Numbered from the stretch's first letter, positions 17,880 to 26,990 are shown. The stretch is 58,881 nucleotides of DNA from Cellulosilyticum sp. (GCA_017941635.1 JAGAVZ010000209.1:1-58881), one strand, 5' to 3'. Notes: generated by a model not told the origin, from the letters alone. Program-made: numbers and translations.

Positions 17880-17910
17880 TAGAAATTTTCAAATTATTTC
17901 TTTAAATAAA

Positions 17911-17960
17911 AAGGGTGTTTCTTACACATAAATCCTTTTTTATCGTAAGAAACACCCTTT
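17911..17960 (-). terminator. Terminator of the DUF1576 operon
   Basis: A 15-bp perfect stem, AAGGGTGTTTCTTAC with GTAAGAAACACCCTT, loop of 19 bases, followed on the minus strand by TTTTTATTT. It is about ten bases after the stop of the 116-residue gene and insulates argF from that operon. Confidence 0.85.
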
Positions 17961-17969
17961 ATTCACTTA

Positions 17970-18320
17970 TTAACCCATTGTTTTTTCAATTTCTACTGTG
18001 ACAGAGCCTTCTTCCTTATGAATGACAGCTTTATCAATCATCATTCCAATAAGAAGTAATTGGCTCGCTTCTCCTGGATCTCCTGAACCTGCAAGCTCCC
18101 AATAGATATCTTCTACCCCATCATTTTTAGGACGATTGAGATAATCTTCCATGACTTCAATCTTATGCGCAAAGGCATGATGATAATTGGAAGTAAATCG
18201 AATATATACCTTGTCCTTATCTCTTTTCATACTGGAAGACATTTCATTTCCACCAATACCAAAAAAGAAAATGGTAAGCTCTTCTACAATTTTGGCTGCT
18301 TTTTTTTCTTCATGCAACAT
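17970..18320 (-). CDS. Conserved hypothetical protein, partner of the DUF1576 protein
   Basis: A 116-residue soluble protein that I do not recognise. It has a long N-terminal helix (about 1-22), a mixed basic centre (KRDKDKVYIRFTS near 31-43), a WELAGSGDPGEASQLLLIGMM block near 74-94, and an acidic C-terminal strand. Its ribosome site overlaps the stop of the DUF1576 gene, five bases upstream, so the two are probably co-translated. The product may act with the membrane protein. Confidence 0.65.
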   Translation of the reverse strand: MLHEEKKAAKIVEELTIFFFGIGGNEMSSSMKRDKDKVYIRFTSNYHHAFAHKIEVMEDYLNRPKNDGVEDIYWELAGSGDPGEASQLLLIGMMIDKAVIHKEEGSVTVEIEKTMG

Positions 18321-18325
18321 AATAA

Positions 18326-19603
18326 CTAACTCCCGAAATTACGTTTTTTAAATCTTTTCATAAAGCTTTCTAACAATGGTATCATAAATATCGCAACAAA
18401 TCCAGTTGAAAAACCATTATTATATAAATTCAATCCTGAATATAATTGTCCTGTTTGTGTAACAACCGATGTATGAAGTAATCCTGCCAGTATACCGGCA
18501 ATCACACCAAATTGACCTGCAATAGGTGCAAGCCCTGCACAGAACATCGTTGCCAGTTGAATAGCTGGCATCGTTGGGGTATAGATTTTAAAGAGTGTCC
18601 CTAAAAACACACCTAACATACATGGTATGTAGTTCTTTAAATGAATCCCAAAGGCAGAAAACCCAAATAAGGTTAAAATTGCACCCACCATAGGACCTGA
18701 TAAATCACCACCAACTAATATAATATACGTTAAGCAAAAACATCCTGTAAGAGACATATTCACTAATGTAATACCTACACCATCCATTAAAATGAAGTCA
18801 GCAACTGCACGTCCTGGATGGTGGAAAATCTTACGAATCGGTTTAATATTCCACTTATTAATCCATAAACCATATATAAATGTCGCTATAAAGTATACGT
18901 ATAATAAACAAATAAGCCATACTGGTCTTCCCTCATACCAAATCATCACACTTTCAATTTGCAAGCCAAATCCTTTTAATATGCTTACAACGATAAAACC
19001 TATAATCCCAGCTGCAAAACCAACATTAAATAGATTATATCCCATGTGCATAGATGTAGTATGAATCGCTAGTCCTGGTAGAATAAATCCTATAATAATA
19101 CCAATCATGATGGCAGCAATTAAATTTGTTGTGTGACCAAATGGTAATATATAATACATTTCTGTAACGAGTGGTGCCAAACATGCTCCAAATAAACCTG
19201 TATAAATGTAACGTTTTACATGTACACCCTGTTGCCAAGCATACAATGAGGTTCCTAAAAAGATAGGTAGAACACTAATTGGATTCTTGCCAAATAAAGC
19301 AAATCCTCCATTGATGAAAAGCGCTGCTAAGGTTAACCCAGTAAAAGGCATTTTTAATAATTGGAGAATTCCCATAACAAGTGTCATCATTAGCGCGCTA
19401 TTAAAGAATGCCGTGCCATGATCAGCCAACATAAAATAATCTGTAATTAAAGCATCTCGTGAAATCACGATTGTCTTCATTCCATCTATAATTTGAGTTG
19501 GACTTGTTAAACAGAATGCTACTACAAAAAAAAGTACAATCGTCGCCATGCAGAAATACTTTAGTTGCTTTTGCTCAATATCTTGTACATTTTTATCTAT
19601 CAT
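18326..19603 (-). CDS. DUF1576 multi-pass membrane protein
   Basis: A 425-residue integral membrane protein with about eleven hydrophobic segments. It matches the DUF1576 family as I recall it, notably ADHGTAFFNSALM near 60-72 and a repeated internal layout in which G-x-NLYNNGFSTGF near the C-terminus echoes MGYNLFNVGFAAG near 186-198. This suggests two related halves, as in many transporters. Substrate unknown. It has its own promoter and is followed by the 116-residue gene. Confidence 0.75.
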   Translation of the reverse strand: MIDKNVQDIEQKQLKYFCMATIVLFFVVAFCLTSPTQIIDGMKTIVISRDALITDYFMLADHGTAFFNSALMMTLVMGILQLLKMPFTGLTLAALFINGGFALFGKNPISVLPIFLGTSLYAWQQGVHVKRYIYTGLFGACLAPLVTEMYYILPFGHTTNLIAAIMIGIIIGFILPGLAIHTTSMHMGYNLFNVGFAAGIIGFIVVSILKGFGLQIESVMIWYEGRPVWLICLLYVYFIATFIYGLWINKWNIKPIRKIFHHPGRAVADFILMDGVGITLVNMSLTGCFCLTYIILVGGDLSGPMVGAILTLFGFSAFGIHLKNYIPCMLGVFLGTLFKIYTPTMPAIQLATMFCAGLAPIAGQFGVIAGILAGLLHTSVVTQTGQLYSGLNLYNNGFSTGFVAIFMIPLLESFMKRFKKRNFGS

Positions 19604-19634
19604 TGTTCTCTTTCCTTCCTATTCTATCCTCTTT

Positions 19635-19663
19635 ATTGTAAGGAAAGTTGCTTACATTTTCAA
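19635..19663 (-). promoter_or_regulatory. Sigma-A-type promoter of the DUF1576 operon
   Basis: On the minus strand TTGAAA (19658-19663) and TACAAT (19635-19640) are separated by 17 bases, about 30 bases upstream of the DUF1576 start codon, whose ribosome site is AGGAAGG. Confidence 0.65.
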
Positions 19664-19789
19664 TCAGTTTTTTTCCCTTTTTTGATACTTTTCCACTTTT
19701 TGCTTTTCAAGTAAGCCATTCACAGTATTAGTATGTACTTTTTTCTATTTCAAAATGTAAAAAAACTTTTCATATCCGCTAAGAAATAC

Positions 19790-19825
19790 TACAATCCGTT
19801 AAACTTTTAAGTCTAACGGATTGTA
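19790..19825. repeat. Long perfect inverted repeat without a U-tract
   Basis: Arms TACAATCCGTTA (19790-19801) and TAACGGATTGTA (19814-19825) pair over 12 bp; the loop itself can form ACTT/AAGT, extending the hairpin. Neither strand carries a poly-T run after it, so a standard terminator is unlikely. It may be a protein-binding operator or an RNA structure. Confidence 0.7.
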
Positions 19826-19915
19826 AGCATTCAATAGATGAGGTATATTTTTATAAATCCCTAATCTATAGCGTTCATTTTACTTAACTTAATGAAAATG
19901 GTCTTTTTTATTGAG

Positions 19916-20629
19916 TTATACTTGCTTTTGTAATTCGATTAATTCTTCGTTAGTGAGCTGACGGTATTCACCTAACTCTAATGTTTCAGGTAATTTTAAT
20001 TGTCCCATTTGGATACGTTTCAAATAAATCACTTCTTTGCCGACATAGTGAACCATCTTCTTCACTTGATGGAATTTTCCTTCACTAATTGTGACATAAA
20101 TCTCAGAATATTCCCCACTAGAAATAATTTCTAATTTACCTGGTCTATAAGTGGTTCCATCTTTGAGTGTCATACCTTGCGCAAAAATTTCGACATCCTC
20201 AGGTACCATTTCGCCTTTTACTTTAGCATAGTAGATTTTGTCCACATGCTTTTTGGGTGATAATAAATCATGAGCGAGTTTCCCATTGTTTGTTAAAACT
20301 AAAAGTCCTTCTGTGTCTTTGTCTAAACGTCCCACTGGAAAAAGCTCTTTATTTCGATCCATAGGAGCAAGTAAATCAATGACTGTTTCATCTCTTGGAT
20401 CTTCTGTAGCGGATACATAACCTGCTGGTTTATGAAGTAGATAATAATAAAACTCTTTATAATCAATTGGTTTGCCACTGACACAAATTTCTTGTACTTC
20501 TGGATTAACGTTGACTTCACTTTTTGCCACACATTTGCCATCCACTGTTACTTTCTTTGCTTTAATCATTTTTTGGACTTCTTTGCGACTCCCATAGCCC
20601 ACATGTCCCAATACTTTATCTAAACGCAT
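19916..20629 (-). CDS. rluB: RsuA/RluB-family rRNA pseudouridine synthase
   Basis: Isomerises a specific uridine in rRNA to pseudouridine. The 237 residues have an N-terminal S4 RNA-binding domain (about 1-50; MRLDKVLGHVGYGSRKE) and a catalytic domain with the signature PVGRLDKDTEGLLVLTNNG near 97-115, where the aspartate of GRLD is the nucleophile. Between RluB, RluE, RluF and RsuA subtypes the choice is uncertain; with its S4 domain it is of the RsuA/RluB type. It follows the RsmF-like methyltransferase gene by 15 bases, forming an rRNA-modification pair. Confidence 0.85.
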   Translation of the reverse strand: MRLDKVLGHVGYGSRKEVQKMIKAKKVTVDGKCVAKSEVNVNPEVQEICVSGKPIDYKEFYYYLLHKPAGYVSATEDPRDETVIDLLAPMDRNKELFPVGRLDKDTEGLLVLTNNGKLAHDLLSPKKHVDKIYYAKVKGEMVPEDVEIFAQGMTLKDGTTYRPGKLEIISSGEYSEIYVTISEGKFHQVKKMVHYVGKEVIYLKRIQMGQLKLPETLELGEYRQLTNEELIELQKQV

Positions 20630-20644
20630 GATGCCATCTCCCTT

Positions 20645-22006
20645 TTAACATAAACGCCAGCTTGCTGGATATTGATTTTTTAGCATGCCGTTTTGTGCTT
20701 TGACCCATCCTAATGGACAACCATCTACACAAACCACATGATAACCCTTTGGTGCATCCCACAGAACCGTTTCACCTTTTAAGTAACGGACTACTTCTTC
20801 ATTTTCTAGTGCCCATTCAATGGTTTGTTTGAACATTTCTTTTCCATAAGCTAATGCCAGTACATGAGAAGGTTCAAAACGTTTGTTTTTCAATTCTCCT
20901 AATAAGAGACCACTACGTACTACACGCACGCCTTTTAAATCAGGTGCATCTTCTGGTATACTATAAAGCTTTCCACCAATTTCTGTAACAGGTGTATCTT
21001 CACTCATATGTGTATATTGTTTCATAAAAGCAAGGGCATCTGCATAGTCCTTTAAACGTTTTTGTTTAGGATATGGATTACATTTTGCTACCTTGCCATC
21101 TGTTCTTTGAAGTAAACAAACAAAATGTCCTTCTCCTTCCACATGGTGTGGCCAAAGTCTAAGTGCGCCTGCAAGCTGCGGATCAGAATCCATAAATTCT
21201 GGTCGACCGTGTTGAATCCCACCTACTGGCTCTAAAGGAACCACTTTAAAATCTGGATGTTTCTTTAAGAACTCATCAATCATCCCTTCATTTTCTTCCG
21301 GTGAGAAAGTACATGTTGAATACAGAATCATTCCATCTGGTTTCAACATAGTTGCTGCATCTTCTAAAATGATACGCTGTAAATTCGCACAGTGCTCAAC
21401 ACCATGTGTTTCCCAACTTTTTATAGCCCCTTCATCTTTACGGAACATCCCTTCTCCTGAGCATGGTGCATCAATTAAAATCTTATCGAAATAGCCTGGC
21501 CATTTACTTGCCAGATGTTCTGAGGTCTCACTTGTCACAATACTTATGCGGCTTCCAAAGTTTTCTAGATTTTTAAGTAATGCTTTAGCGCGTGATGCAC
21601 TAATATCATTGGATACAAGTACGCCCTCTTGCTGCATGCGCGCTGCAATTTGTGTACTCTTTCCACCTGGTGCCGCACATAAGTCTAATACTTTATCTCC
21701 CGGTTCAATGGGTAAGTAAGCACCTGGTGACATCGCACTTGGCTCTTGAATATAATATAAACCCGCAAAATAATAAGGGTGTTTTGTAGGTTTTTCATCT
21801 GCACTATAATAAAAACCTTCTTTGCACCATGGTACGGTTTTTAATGATTTAAAAGGATTAATTTTTTCCCATTCCTCCAAGTTAAGTTTAAGCGTATTGA
21901 CTCTTAAACCCTGATATTTTGGTAAATCATATGAAGCCAAATAAGCATCATATTCATCTTTTAAAAGCCTTTTTATTTTCTCTTCAAAAGCTGCTGGTAA
22001 CTTCAT
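20645..22006 (-). CDS. RsmF/NSUN-type rRNA cytosine-C5 methyltransferase
   Basis: SAM-dependent RNA m5C methyltransferase, probably acting on 16S rRNA. In 453 residues the SAM motif DLCAAPGGKSTQ is near 107-118, the catalytic motif DAPCSGEGMFRKD near 177-189, and the second conserved cysteine in YSTCTFSPEENE near 229-240. The C-terminal portion (about 290-453) carries the RsmF-type extra domains ending in an RNA-binding PUA-like region. Located between a metallophosphoesterase gene and the pseudouridine synthase in one direction. Confidence 0.9.
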   Translation of the reverse strand: MKLPAAFEEKIKRLLKDEYDAYLASYDLPKYQGLRVNTLKLNLEEWEKINPFKSLKTVPWCKEGFYYSADEKPTKHPYYFAGLYYIQEPSAMSPGAYLPIEPGDKVLDLCAAPGGKSTQIAARMQQEGVLVSNDISASRAKALLKNLENFGSRISIVTSETSEHLASKWPGYFDKILIDAPCSGEGMFRKDEGAIKSWETHGVEHCANLQRIILEDAATMLKPDGMILYSTCTFSPEENEGMIDEFLKKHPDFKVVPLEPVGGIQHGRPEFMDSDPQLAGALRLWPHHVEGEGHFVCLLQRTDGKVAKCNPYPKQKRLKDYADALAFMKQYTHMSEDTPVTEIGGKLYSIPEDAPDLKGVRVVRSGLLLGELKNKRFEPSHVLALAYGKEMFKQTIEWALENEEVVRYLKGETVLWDAPKGYHVVCVDGCPLGWVKAQNGMLKNQYPASWRLC

Positions 22007-22048
22007 TTTATATTCTCCATTTATGATCTATTGATATTCTACTGTCTA

Positions 22049-22747
22049 CTATGTGGTTAAGCATATAGGGATAAAATCAAGATAATCTGCTGAAACAAGA
22101 TGATATAGAATGCCATCCCTTTCACCTAAAGGGGCATTTTCCCATGAAGATTTGTCATGTAAGTGACCATAAATCACACGTGTCACGGGATATTGCTTCA
22201 TCAGCTCTATAAAAGGTGAATCCTTTTCACCTTCAGCATTAGGTGGATAATGTAACATGACCCAAATCTCTTTTACACCTTCTTTGAGCGCAGCCTCCAA
22301 CGATAACTTAAGGCGTACACACTCTCGTTCAACAAGCCTTTCATTCTCCGCTTTCACTTCCTCATCACAAGCTTCACCCAATGTCCATCCTCTTGTTCCG
22401 CAAATACCAATTTCATCTAACTTGTAAACTGTATTTTGTAAGAAATAAGTTTTGGTATATATGCGATTCAGTTTTCCAGGTCTATCCCACCAATAATCAT
22501 GATTCCCACGTATACAAATTTTTTGTCCTGGCAGTGCATCCAACCAATTCAAATCTATTTCTGCTTCTTTTAAACGCATTGCCCAAGAGATATCTCCCGG
22601 TATTAAGACAACATCTTGCTCTGTAATATGCTGCTCCCAATTCTTCTTAATTTTTTCCATATGACTCATCCAATTGTCACCAAAGACATCCATCGGCTTA
22701 TTGGATGCATGACTAAGGTGTAAATCTGCGATTGCAAATACTTTCAT
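22049..22747 (-). CDS. Calcineurin-type metallophosphoesterase
   Basis: Predicted cytoplasmic two-metal phosphoesterase of unknown substrate. The 232 residues carry the ordered motifs ADLHLS near 6-11, GDISW near 51-55, GNHDYWW near 78-84, HYPP near 165-168 and GHLHDKS near 194-200. I chose ATG at 22747 because GGAG lies eight bases upstream; an ATG two codons earlier is too close to it. Promoter with extended -10 upstream. Confidence 0.88.
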   Translation of the reverse strand: MKVFAIADLHLSHASNKPMDVFGDNWMSHMEKIKKNWEQHITEQDVVLIPGDISWAMRLKEAEIDLNWLDALPGQKICIRGNHDYWWDRPGKLNRIYTKTYFLQNTVYKLDEIGICGTRGWTLGEACDEEVKAENERLVERECVRLKLSLEAALKEGVKEIWVMLHYPPNAEGEKDSPFIELMKQYPVTRVIYGHLHDKSSWENAPLGERDGILYHLVSADYLDFIPICLTT

Positions 22748-22771
22748 CTCCATCTCTCCTTAGCTTCACCC

Positions 22772-22800
22772 ATTATAGCATAGCTGATTCTAGCTGCCAA
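22772..22800 (-). promoter_or_regulatory. Sigma-A promoter with extended -10 before the metallophosphoesterase gene
   Basis: On the minus strand TTGGCA (22795-22800), 17 bases, then TATAAT (22772-22777) preceded by TATGC, giving the extended -10 form TGnTATAAT. It drives the metallophosphoesterase, RsmF-like and RluB genes. Confidence 0.75.
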
Positions 22801-22881
22801 TTATTCCCGATTAATAGCCATTTTAATCTTCTCTCTCAATGGACTACCAAATTCCTTTCAATCTATTCACACATCGAAAAA

Positions 22882-23838
22882 CTACTTACAACAAGAACCA
22901 AAAACGTGAAGTGCACGTCCACCTAAATAGTTGCATAAGTCTCCTTGCTTATACCCCTTTTCTTCCATCTCTGCTACAATTTCATCATGAATTTTCCACC
23001 AGCTGGTATTCCAGTTTGCAAATAAAGTATGTTCTTCAGGTGCACGACCAATAATACGTTGTACCACAATCTCTGGTGATAAATAACGTAAAAATGTAAT
23101 GACACGCTGCTTATACTCTTCTAATGAAACCATCTCTAATGAACCTTGCTCATAAGCTTTTGCAAGTGGTGTACCTTTCACCACATACAAGGCATGAAGT
23201 TTCACATAGGTATTTTGCATAGCACTTAAACATTTTGCAGTTTCAATGACGTCTGTTAGATCATCCCACGGTAAATCCACAATCACATGGGTACAAGTTG
23301 CAAAAGGATATTGTTTGATTTGCATCATCGCATCTAAATACTCCGCCAAACTATGTCCACGATTAATCTTTTTAAGTGAACGATAATTAATGGTCTGAAG
23401 TCCAAGTTCAATACATACATCTTTATTGTATTTTTGCGACCACTCCAAAATGGCTTCTAGATACGCCTTATTGATACAATCTGGTCTTGTGGAAATTGAA
23501 ATTCCTACACTATCTGGATGTACCACCTGTTCTAGAACGGCTTTAAAATCTTCTAGTGGCATATAAGTATTACTAAAGTTTTGTAAATACGGAATAAAAT
23601 ATTTCGCTTTGTATTTTGCTTTAATCTTTTCTATATTATGAGCCATTTGGCTTGCAATTTCTTCTGTTGCTTTACGCATTTCATAACCTGTTCCCACATC
23701 ACCACAATAAATGCAGCCACCACTTGCCACATTCCCATCACGATTTGGACAAGTAAGTGGTAAATTTACAGGAATTTTATAAACCTTATCTCCATATTTT
23801 TCTTTTAAATACGTTGAATATTTACGATAGACTTCCAA
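22882..23838 (-). CDS. TIGR01212/YhcC-family radical SAM protein
   Basis: Radical SAM enzyme of unknown substrate, related to E. coli YhcC. The 318 residues have the cluster motif in the spaced form CPNRDG...GGCIYCG (about 30-46) and later blocks GISISTRPDCIN near 112-123 and ELGLQTIN near 143-150, usual for Elp3-like radical SAM folds. Translation starts at TTG (23838) after AAGGAG. An extended -10 promoter lies about 35 bases upstream. Confidence 0.88.
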   Translation of the reverse strand: MEVYRKYSTYLKEKYGDKVYKIPVNLPLTCPNRDGNVASGGCIYCGDVGTGYEMRKATEEIASQMAHNIEKIKAKYKAKYFIPYLQNFSNTYMPLEDFKAVLEQVVHPDSVGISISTRPDCINKAYLEAILEWSQKYNKDVCIELGLQTINYRSLKKINRGHSLAEYLDAMMQIKQYPFATCTHVIVDLPWDDLTDVIETAKCLSAMQNTYVKLHALYVVKGTPLAKAYEQGSLEMVSLEEYKQRVITFLRYLSPEIVVQRIIGRAPEEHTLFANWNTSWWKIHDEIVAEMEEKGYKQGDLCNYLGGRALHVFGSCCK

Positions 23839-23872
23839 AATTCTAATCTCCTTTAATGATTTTCTATGTTTG

Positions 23873-23881
23873 ATTATAGCA
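23873..23881 (-). promoter_or_regulatory. Extended -10 promoter before the radical SAM gene
   Basis: TGCTATAAT on the minus strand matches the extended -10 consensus TGnTATAAT. The region 17 bases upstream does not contain a good -35 box, which is common for extended -10 promoters. Confidence 0.5.
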
Positions 23882-24040
23882 TAGCCTTTTTAATTCGCCT
23901 ATTCTATAATGTTAGCCAATTATTTTTCTTAAATTAACCATTTTTTGATTTTCTATTTTTAGTATATATTTTTTATTCACGCACATACTACTTATATCAT
24001 CTTGATTTGCTAAAATAAATGGAAAGGTGGTAACTTTACG

Positions 24041-24262
24041 ATGAAATCTAGAGCTTGGGATTATATCGCACTGACACTAATCATCGTTGGCGCAATTAAC
24101 TGGGGGCTTGTAGGCTTCTTCCAATTTGATTTAGTTGCATTCATTTTTGGTGGTATGAGTTCTTGGGTTAGCAGAGTGATCTATGCTGTTATTGGTATTG
24201 CTGGCTTATATTGTCTCACTCTTTATGGTCGTGTTTACGATCAACCTTATTCTAATAATTAA
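24041..24262 (+). CDS. DUF378 small membrane protein
   Basis: A 73-residue protein with two hydrophobic helices (about 6-28 and 38-62). WDYIALTLIIVGAINWGLVG near 5-24 is the conserved DUF378 core. Function unknown; in Bacillus relatives it is called YuzA. It is one of only three plus-strand genes here, with AAGGTGG ten bases before ATG and its own terminator. Confidence 0.85.
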   Translation: MKSRAWDYIALTLIIVGAINWGLVGFFQFDLVAFIFGGMSSWVSRVIYAVIGIAGLYCLTLYGRVYDQPYSNN

Positions 24263-24267
24263 AAAAA

Positions 24268-24300
24268 TAAAAACCACTTTTTAAAGTGGTTTTTATTTTT
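24268..24300 (+). terminator. Terminator of the DUF378 gene
   Basis: AAAACCACTTT and AAAGTGGTTTT form an 11-bp stem with a two-base loop, followed by TATTTTT on the plus strand, a few bases after the DUF378 stop. Confidence 0.8.
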
Positions 24301-24407
24301 TGCATCATCTTTTTTATAAAATTTATCAATTTCACTAATAAAAGTGGCATTTTAACCTGATTGTTGAATAAATATAATAATAAAAGACAATTAAAGAGGT
24401 GATGTGT

Positions 24408-24821
24408 ATGATCAAAATTATTACAGGTCAAGCAGGGGAAGGAAAAACTAAATTTCTTATTGAGTCTGCCAATCAAATGATTCCTTCTTTAAAAGGTAAC
24501 GCGATTTATATTGATAGTTGTACCAATCATCGTTATGCGCTGGCTCATGAGATTCGTTTAATCGAAGCTGCTAATATGCCCCTTCAATCTCGTTCAAGCT
24601 TTACCGCTTTTTTATGTGGCATTATTTCCGCCAATCATGATATAGAGATTGTTTTTATCGATGAGCTTTGTAAGCTAACACAGTGCAATCTTGATGAGAT
24701 TGTTGGTTGCTTTGATGATATTCAAAAACTATCAGATTGTTATCATATTGATTTTGTGATTGGTACCTCTTGTTCAAAGAGTGATTTACCTCAGTACCTC
24801 ACCCCTTATCTTATAGCTTAA
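24408..24821 (+). CDS. Small P-loop ATP-binding protein
   Basis: A 137-residue soluble protein with Walker A GQAGEGKT near 6-13 and Walker B IVFIDEL near 83-89. It resembles a family of short clostridial P-loop proteins of unknown function (recalled, not searched). ATG at 24408 follows AGAGGTG at good spacing; GTG 24399 and ATG 24402 are in frame but overlap the ribosome site. Single gene with its own terminator. It is too short to be a full helicase or kinase. Confidence 0.75.
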   Translation: MIKIITGQAGEGKTKFLIESANQMIPSLKGNAIYIDSCTNHRYALAHEIRLIEAANMPLQSRSSFTAFLCGIISANHDIEIVFIDELCKLTQCNLDEIVGCFDDIQKLSDCYHIDFVIGTSCSKSDLPQYLTPYLIA

Positions 24822-24824
24822 TTT

Positions 24825-24863
24825 AAAATCCCCTATCTGACATATTGCGATAGGGGATTTTTT
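24825..24863. terminator. Bidirectional terminator between the P-loop gene and glgX
   Basis: AAAATCCCCTATC and GATAGGGGATTTT form a 13-bp stem with an 11-base loop and T-runs on both strands. It ends five bases from the glgX stop and two to three bases after the P-loop gene, so it serves the convergent pair. Confidence 0.85.
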
Positions 24864-24867
24864 ACCG

Positions 24868-26826
24868 CTATTTTATTATTTCTGCTGATTCATGATTTGC
24901 AGGGACATGTTTAAACAAACATACACTATAAGCTTTGACTTCGTAACTTTCCTCTTGTACTGTTTCTTCCCTTAGCTCATCTAAATAAGCTGTATTAACC
25001 AGACAATGCCACTTGCCTTCAAGAGGTGGCAGTTCAAAGATTAATGGTTCATAGTAATTATTTGCAATAAAGAACAGACTTTCCTTTCCTTCAATAAAAC
25101 AAGCAATACTACGTGAATAATACGACCAATCTGGCTGTTTATAATGTACACCATGCCAACTAATTGTGTACTCTTCTTCATTTTTAAAATAATCTAATGA
25201 CTTTCTAAGGCCAATTAAGATTTTGGTAAAACTTAAAAGAGAGGTATTTTGTGTAGCCTTCTTCCAATCTACCCACACTAGTTCATTATCTTGACAAAAG
25301 GCATTATTATTACCATTTTGCGTTCTTGCAAACTCATCTCCCATTAAGAGCATAGGCGTTCCTTTAGAAAGTAAAAGCAAGCTTAGCAAATTACGCATTG
25401 CTCTACATCTTGATTGTAAAATGCCTTTATCCTCCGTATCGCCTTCTACCCCCCAGTTATAACTGTAGTTTGCATTGTGTCCATCTCTATTTCCTTCTCC
25501 ATTCGCTTCATTATGCTTTTGATTATAGGACACCATATCCCACATGGTAAAACCATCATGAGCTGCAATAAAATGAATGGTTTGGTCACTACCCTTACTA
25601 GAATCTGTAAAATAAATTTCCTTACCCATCATACAGTCCGAAACGGAAGGCACAATCCCTTGGTCCCCCTTTACAAATTTGCGAATGGTGTCTCTAAAAT
25701 AATCACTCCATTCACAAAATGGTGCAGGCATACGTCCGACATCATAGCTGCCTTTTGCATCCCATCCTTCTGTAATCAGTTTCACTTTAGATAATATTGG
25801 ATCCGAGGCAATTTCATTTAAGAGTGATTCTTTAAGCCATCTTCCCCGCTCATCTTGCCCCAAAATAGAGGCTAAATCAAAACGGAACCCATCTACGCCA
25901 ATCTCACTTGCCCAGTAAGTTAAGCTATCCTTTATTAAATTTTTGACTAATGGATGATTGGTATTAAGTGTATTACCTGTTCCTGAACAATTTAAATAGT
26001 TCCCATGTTCACTATATTTATAATAAATATCTGGCGCGAGATATTTGAAATGTACCATTACACCGCCATCTCCACCTTCACCAGAGTGATTATAAACAAC
26101 ATCTAATATAACCTCTAAACCGACCTGATGAGCAGTTTCTACAAACTCTTTGAATTCTAAAAGAGAGGCTTCACTTGTCTTTTTTACACTATATCTTTCA
26201 TCTATGGCAAAGAATGCAAGGGTATTATACCCCCATACATCTTCCAATAGTTCTCCAGTATAAGGACTTCTATTTTTAACGGTTTGTGCATACCATTTGA
26301 AAATTGGAAGCATTTCTAAAGTTGTTACCCCTAAATCCTTTAAGTACGGAATCTTACGTATTAATCCCTTAAAAGTTCCGCGCTCTTCTTCAGGAATGCT
26401 CTCATCAATTTTCGTAAAATGACCTACGTGCAATTCATAAATAATTGTTTCTTTCCAAGGAATTTGTGGCTTAGAAGATTTATAGTATTGATGCCCCATC
26501 ACTAAATTACGCCATTCCCCCTGAAAATATAAAACACCTTTTGCATAAGGATCCATAATAGCTGGTGAATAAGAATAATCTTGATGCATAATGCGCCATA
26601 CATAATACATCCCTACTGTTACATTTGGAAGACATACTTTAAAGTAATCACTTCCTGGCGTTCGCTTCACAATATGTTTCATTATAGGCGTCATTTGATG
26701 GGCACTCTGGTAAATTTCTAGTACCATCGCATAGGCCTGTTTCGCAAAAATGGTGAAATAAACCCCTTTACTCGAGATACAACACCCTAACTTTTCACGA
26801 GCTACCATCATTTCCGAACTTTCCAT
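24868..26826 (-). CDS. glgX: Glycogen debranching enzyme / isoamylase-type GH13
   Basis: Hydrolyses alpha-1,6 branches in glycogen-like glucans, in the cytoplasm since there is no signal peptide. The 652 residues have an N-terminal CBM48-like beta domain (about 10-105), a GH13 catalytic barrel with ELHVGHFTK near 131-139, DVVYNHSGE near 241-249, nucleophile in GFRFDLAS near 313-320, acid/base in LITEGWD near 349-355 and HDGFTMWD near 424-431, and a C-terminal beta domain. Could equally be labelled pullulanase-like; GlgX fits best without a signal. No other glycogen genes are adjacent. Confidence 0.88.
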   Translation of the reverse strand: MESSEMMVAREKLGCCISSKGVYFTIFAKQAYAMVLEIYQSAHQMTPIMKHIVKRTPGSDYFKVCLPNVTVGMYYVWRIMHQDYSYSPAIMDPYAKGVLYFQGEWRNLVMGHQYYKSSKPQIPWKETIIYELHVGHFTKIDESIPEEERGTFKGLIRKIPYLKDLGVTTLEMLPIFKWYAQTVKNRSPYTGELLEDVWGYNTLAFFAIDERYSVKKTSEASLLEFKEFVETAHQVGLEVILDVVYNHSGEGGDGGVMVHFKYLAPDIYYKYSEHGNYLNCSGTGNTLNTNHPLVKNLIKDSLTYWASEIGVDGFRFDLASILGQDERGRWLKESLLNEIASDPILSKVKLITEGWDAKGSYDVGRMPAPFCEWSDYFRDTIRKFVKGDQGIVPSVSDCMMGKEIYFTDSSKGSDQTIHFIAAHDGFTMWDMVSYNQKHNEANGEGNRDGHNANYSYNWGVEGDTEDKGILQSRCRAMRNLLSLLLLSKGTPMLLMGDEFARTQNGNNNAFCQDNELVWVDWKKATQNTSLLSFTKILIGLRKSLDYFKNEEEYTISWHGVHYKQPDWSYYSRSIACFIEGKESLFFIANNYYEPLIFELPPLEGKWHCLVNTAYLDELREETVQEESYEVKAYSVCLFKHVPANHESAEIIK

Positions 26827-26990
26827 CTATACTTCCTCCTCAAAGGCATTCCCTATATTTTAAACCCTATCTCTAAGGGTAATTATGGACTATCACACAT
26901 GATACAATTTTATTCTGATTGATTATTTAGACTTTTTCAATAGTTATTTTTGCACTTTTTAGCGTTTTTATTTACTTTCTATTTGCCCTC

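Larger units (their letters stand above)
19604..19915. other. Intergenic region between rluB and the DUF1576 operon
   Basis: 312 bases holding the DUF1576 promoter (19635-19663) and a strong long hairpin (19790-19825). No gene is visible. The hairpin lies between the DUF1576 promoter and the end of the rluB gene, whose transcript runs toward lower coordinates. Confidence 0.6.
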
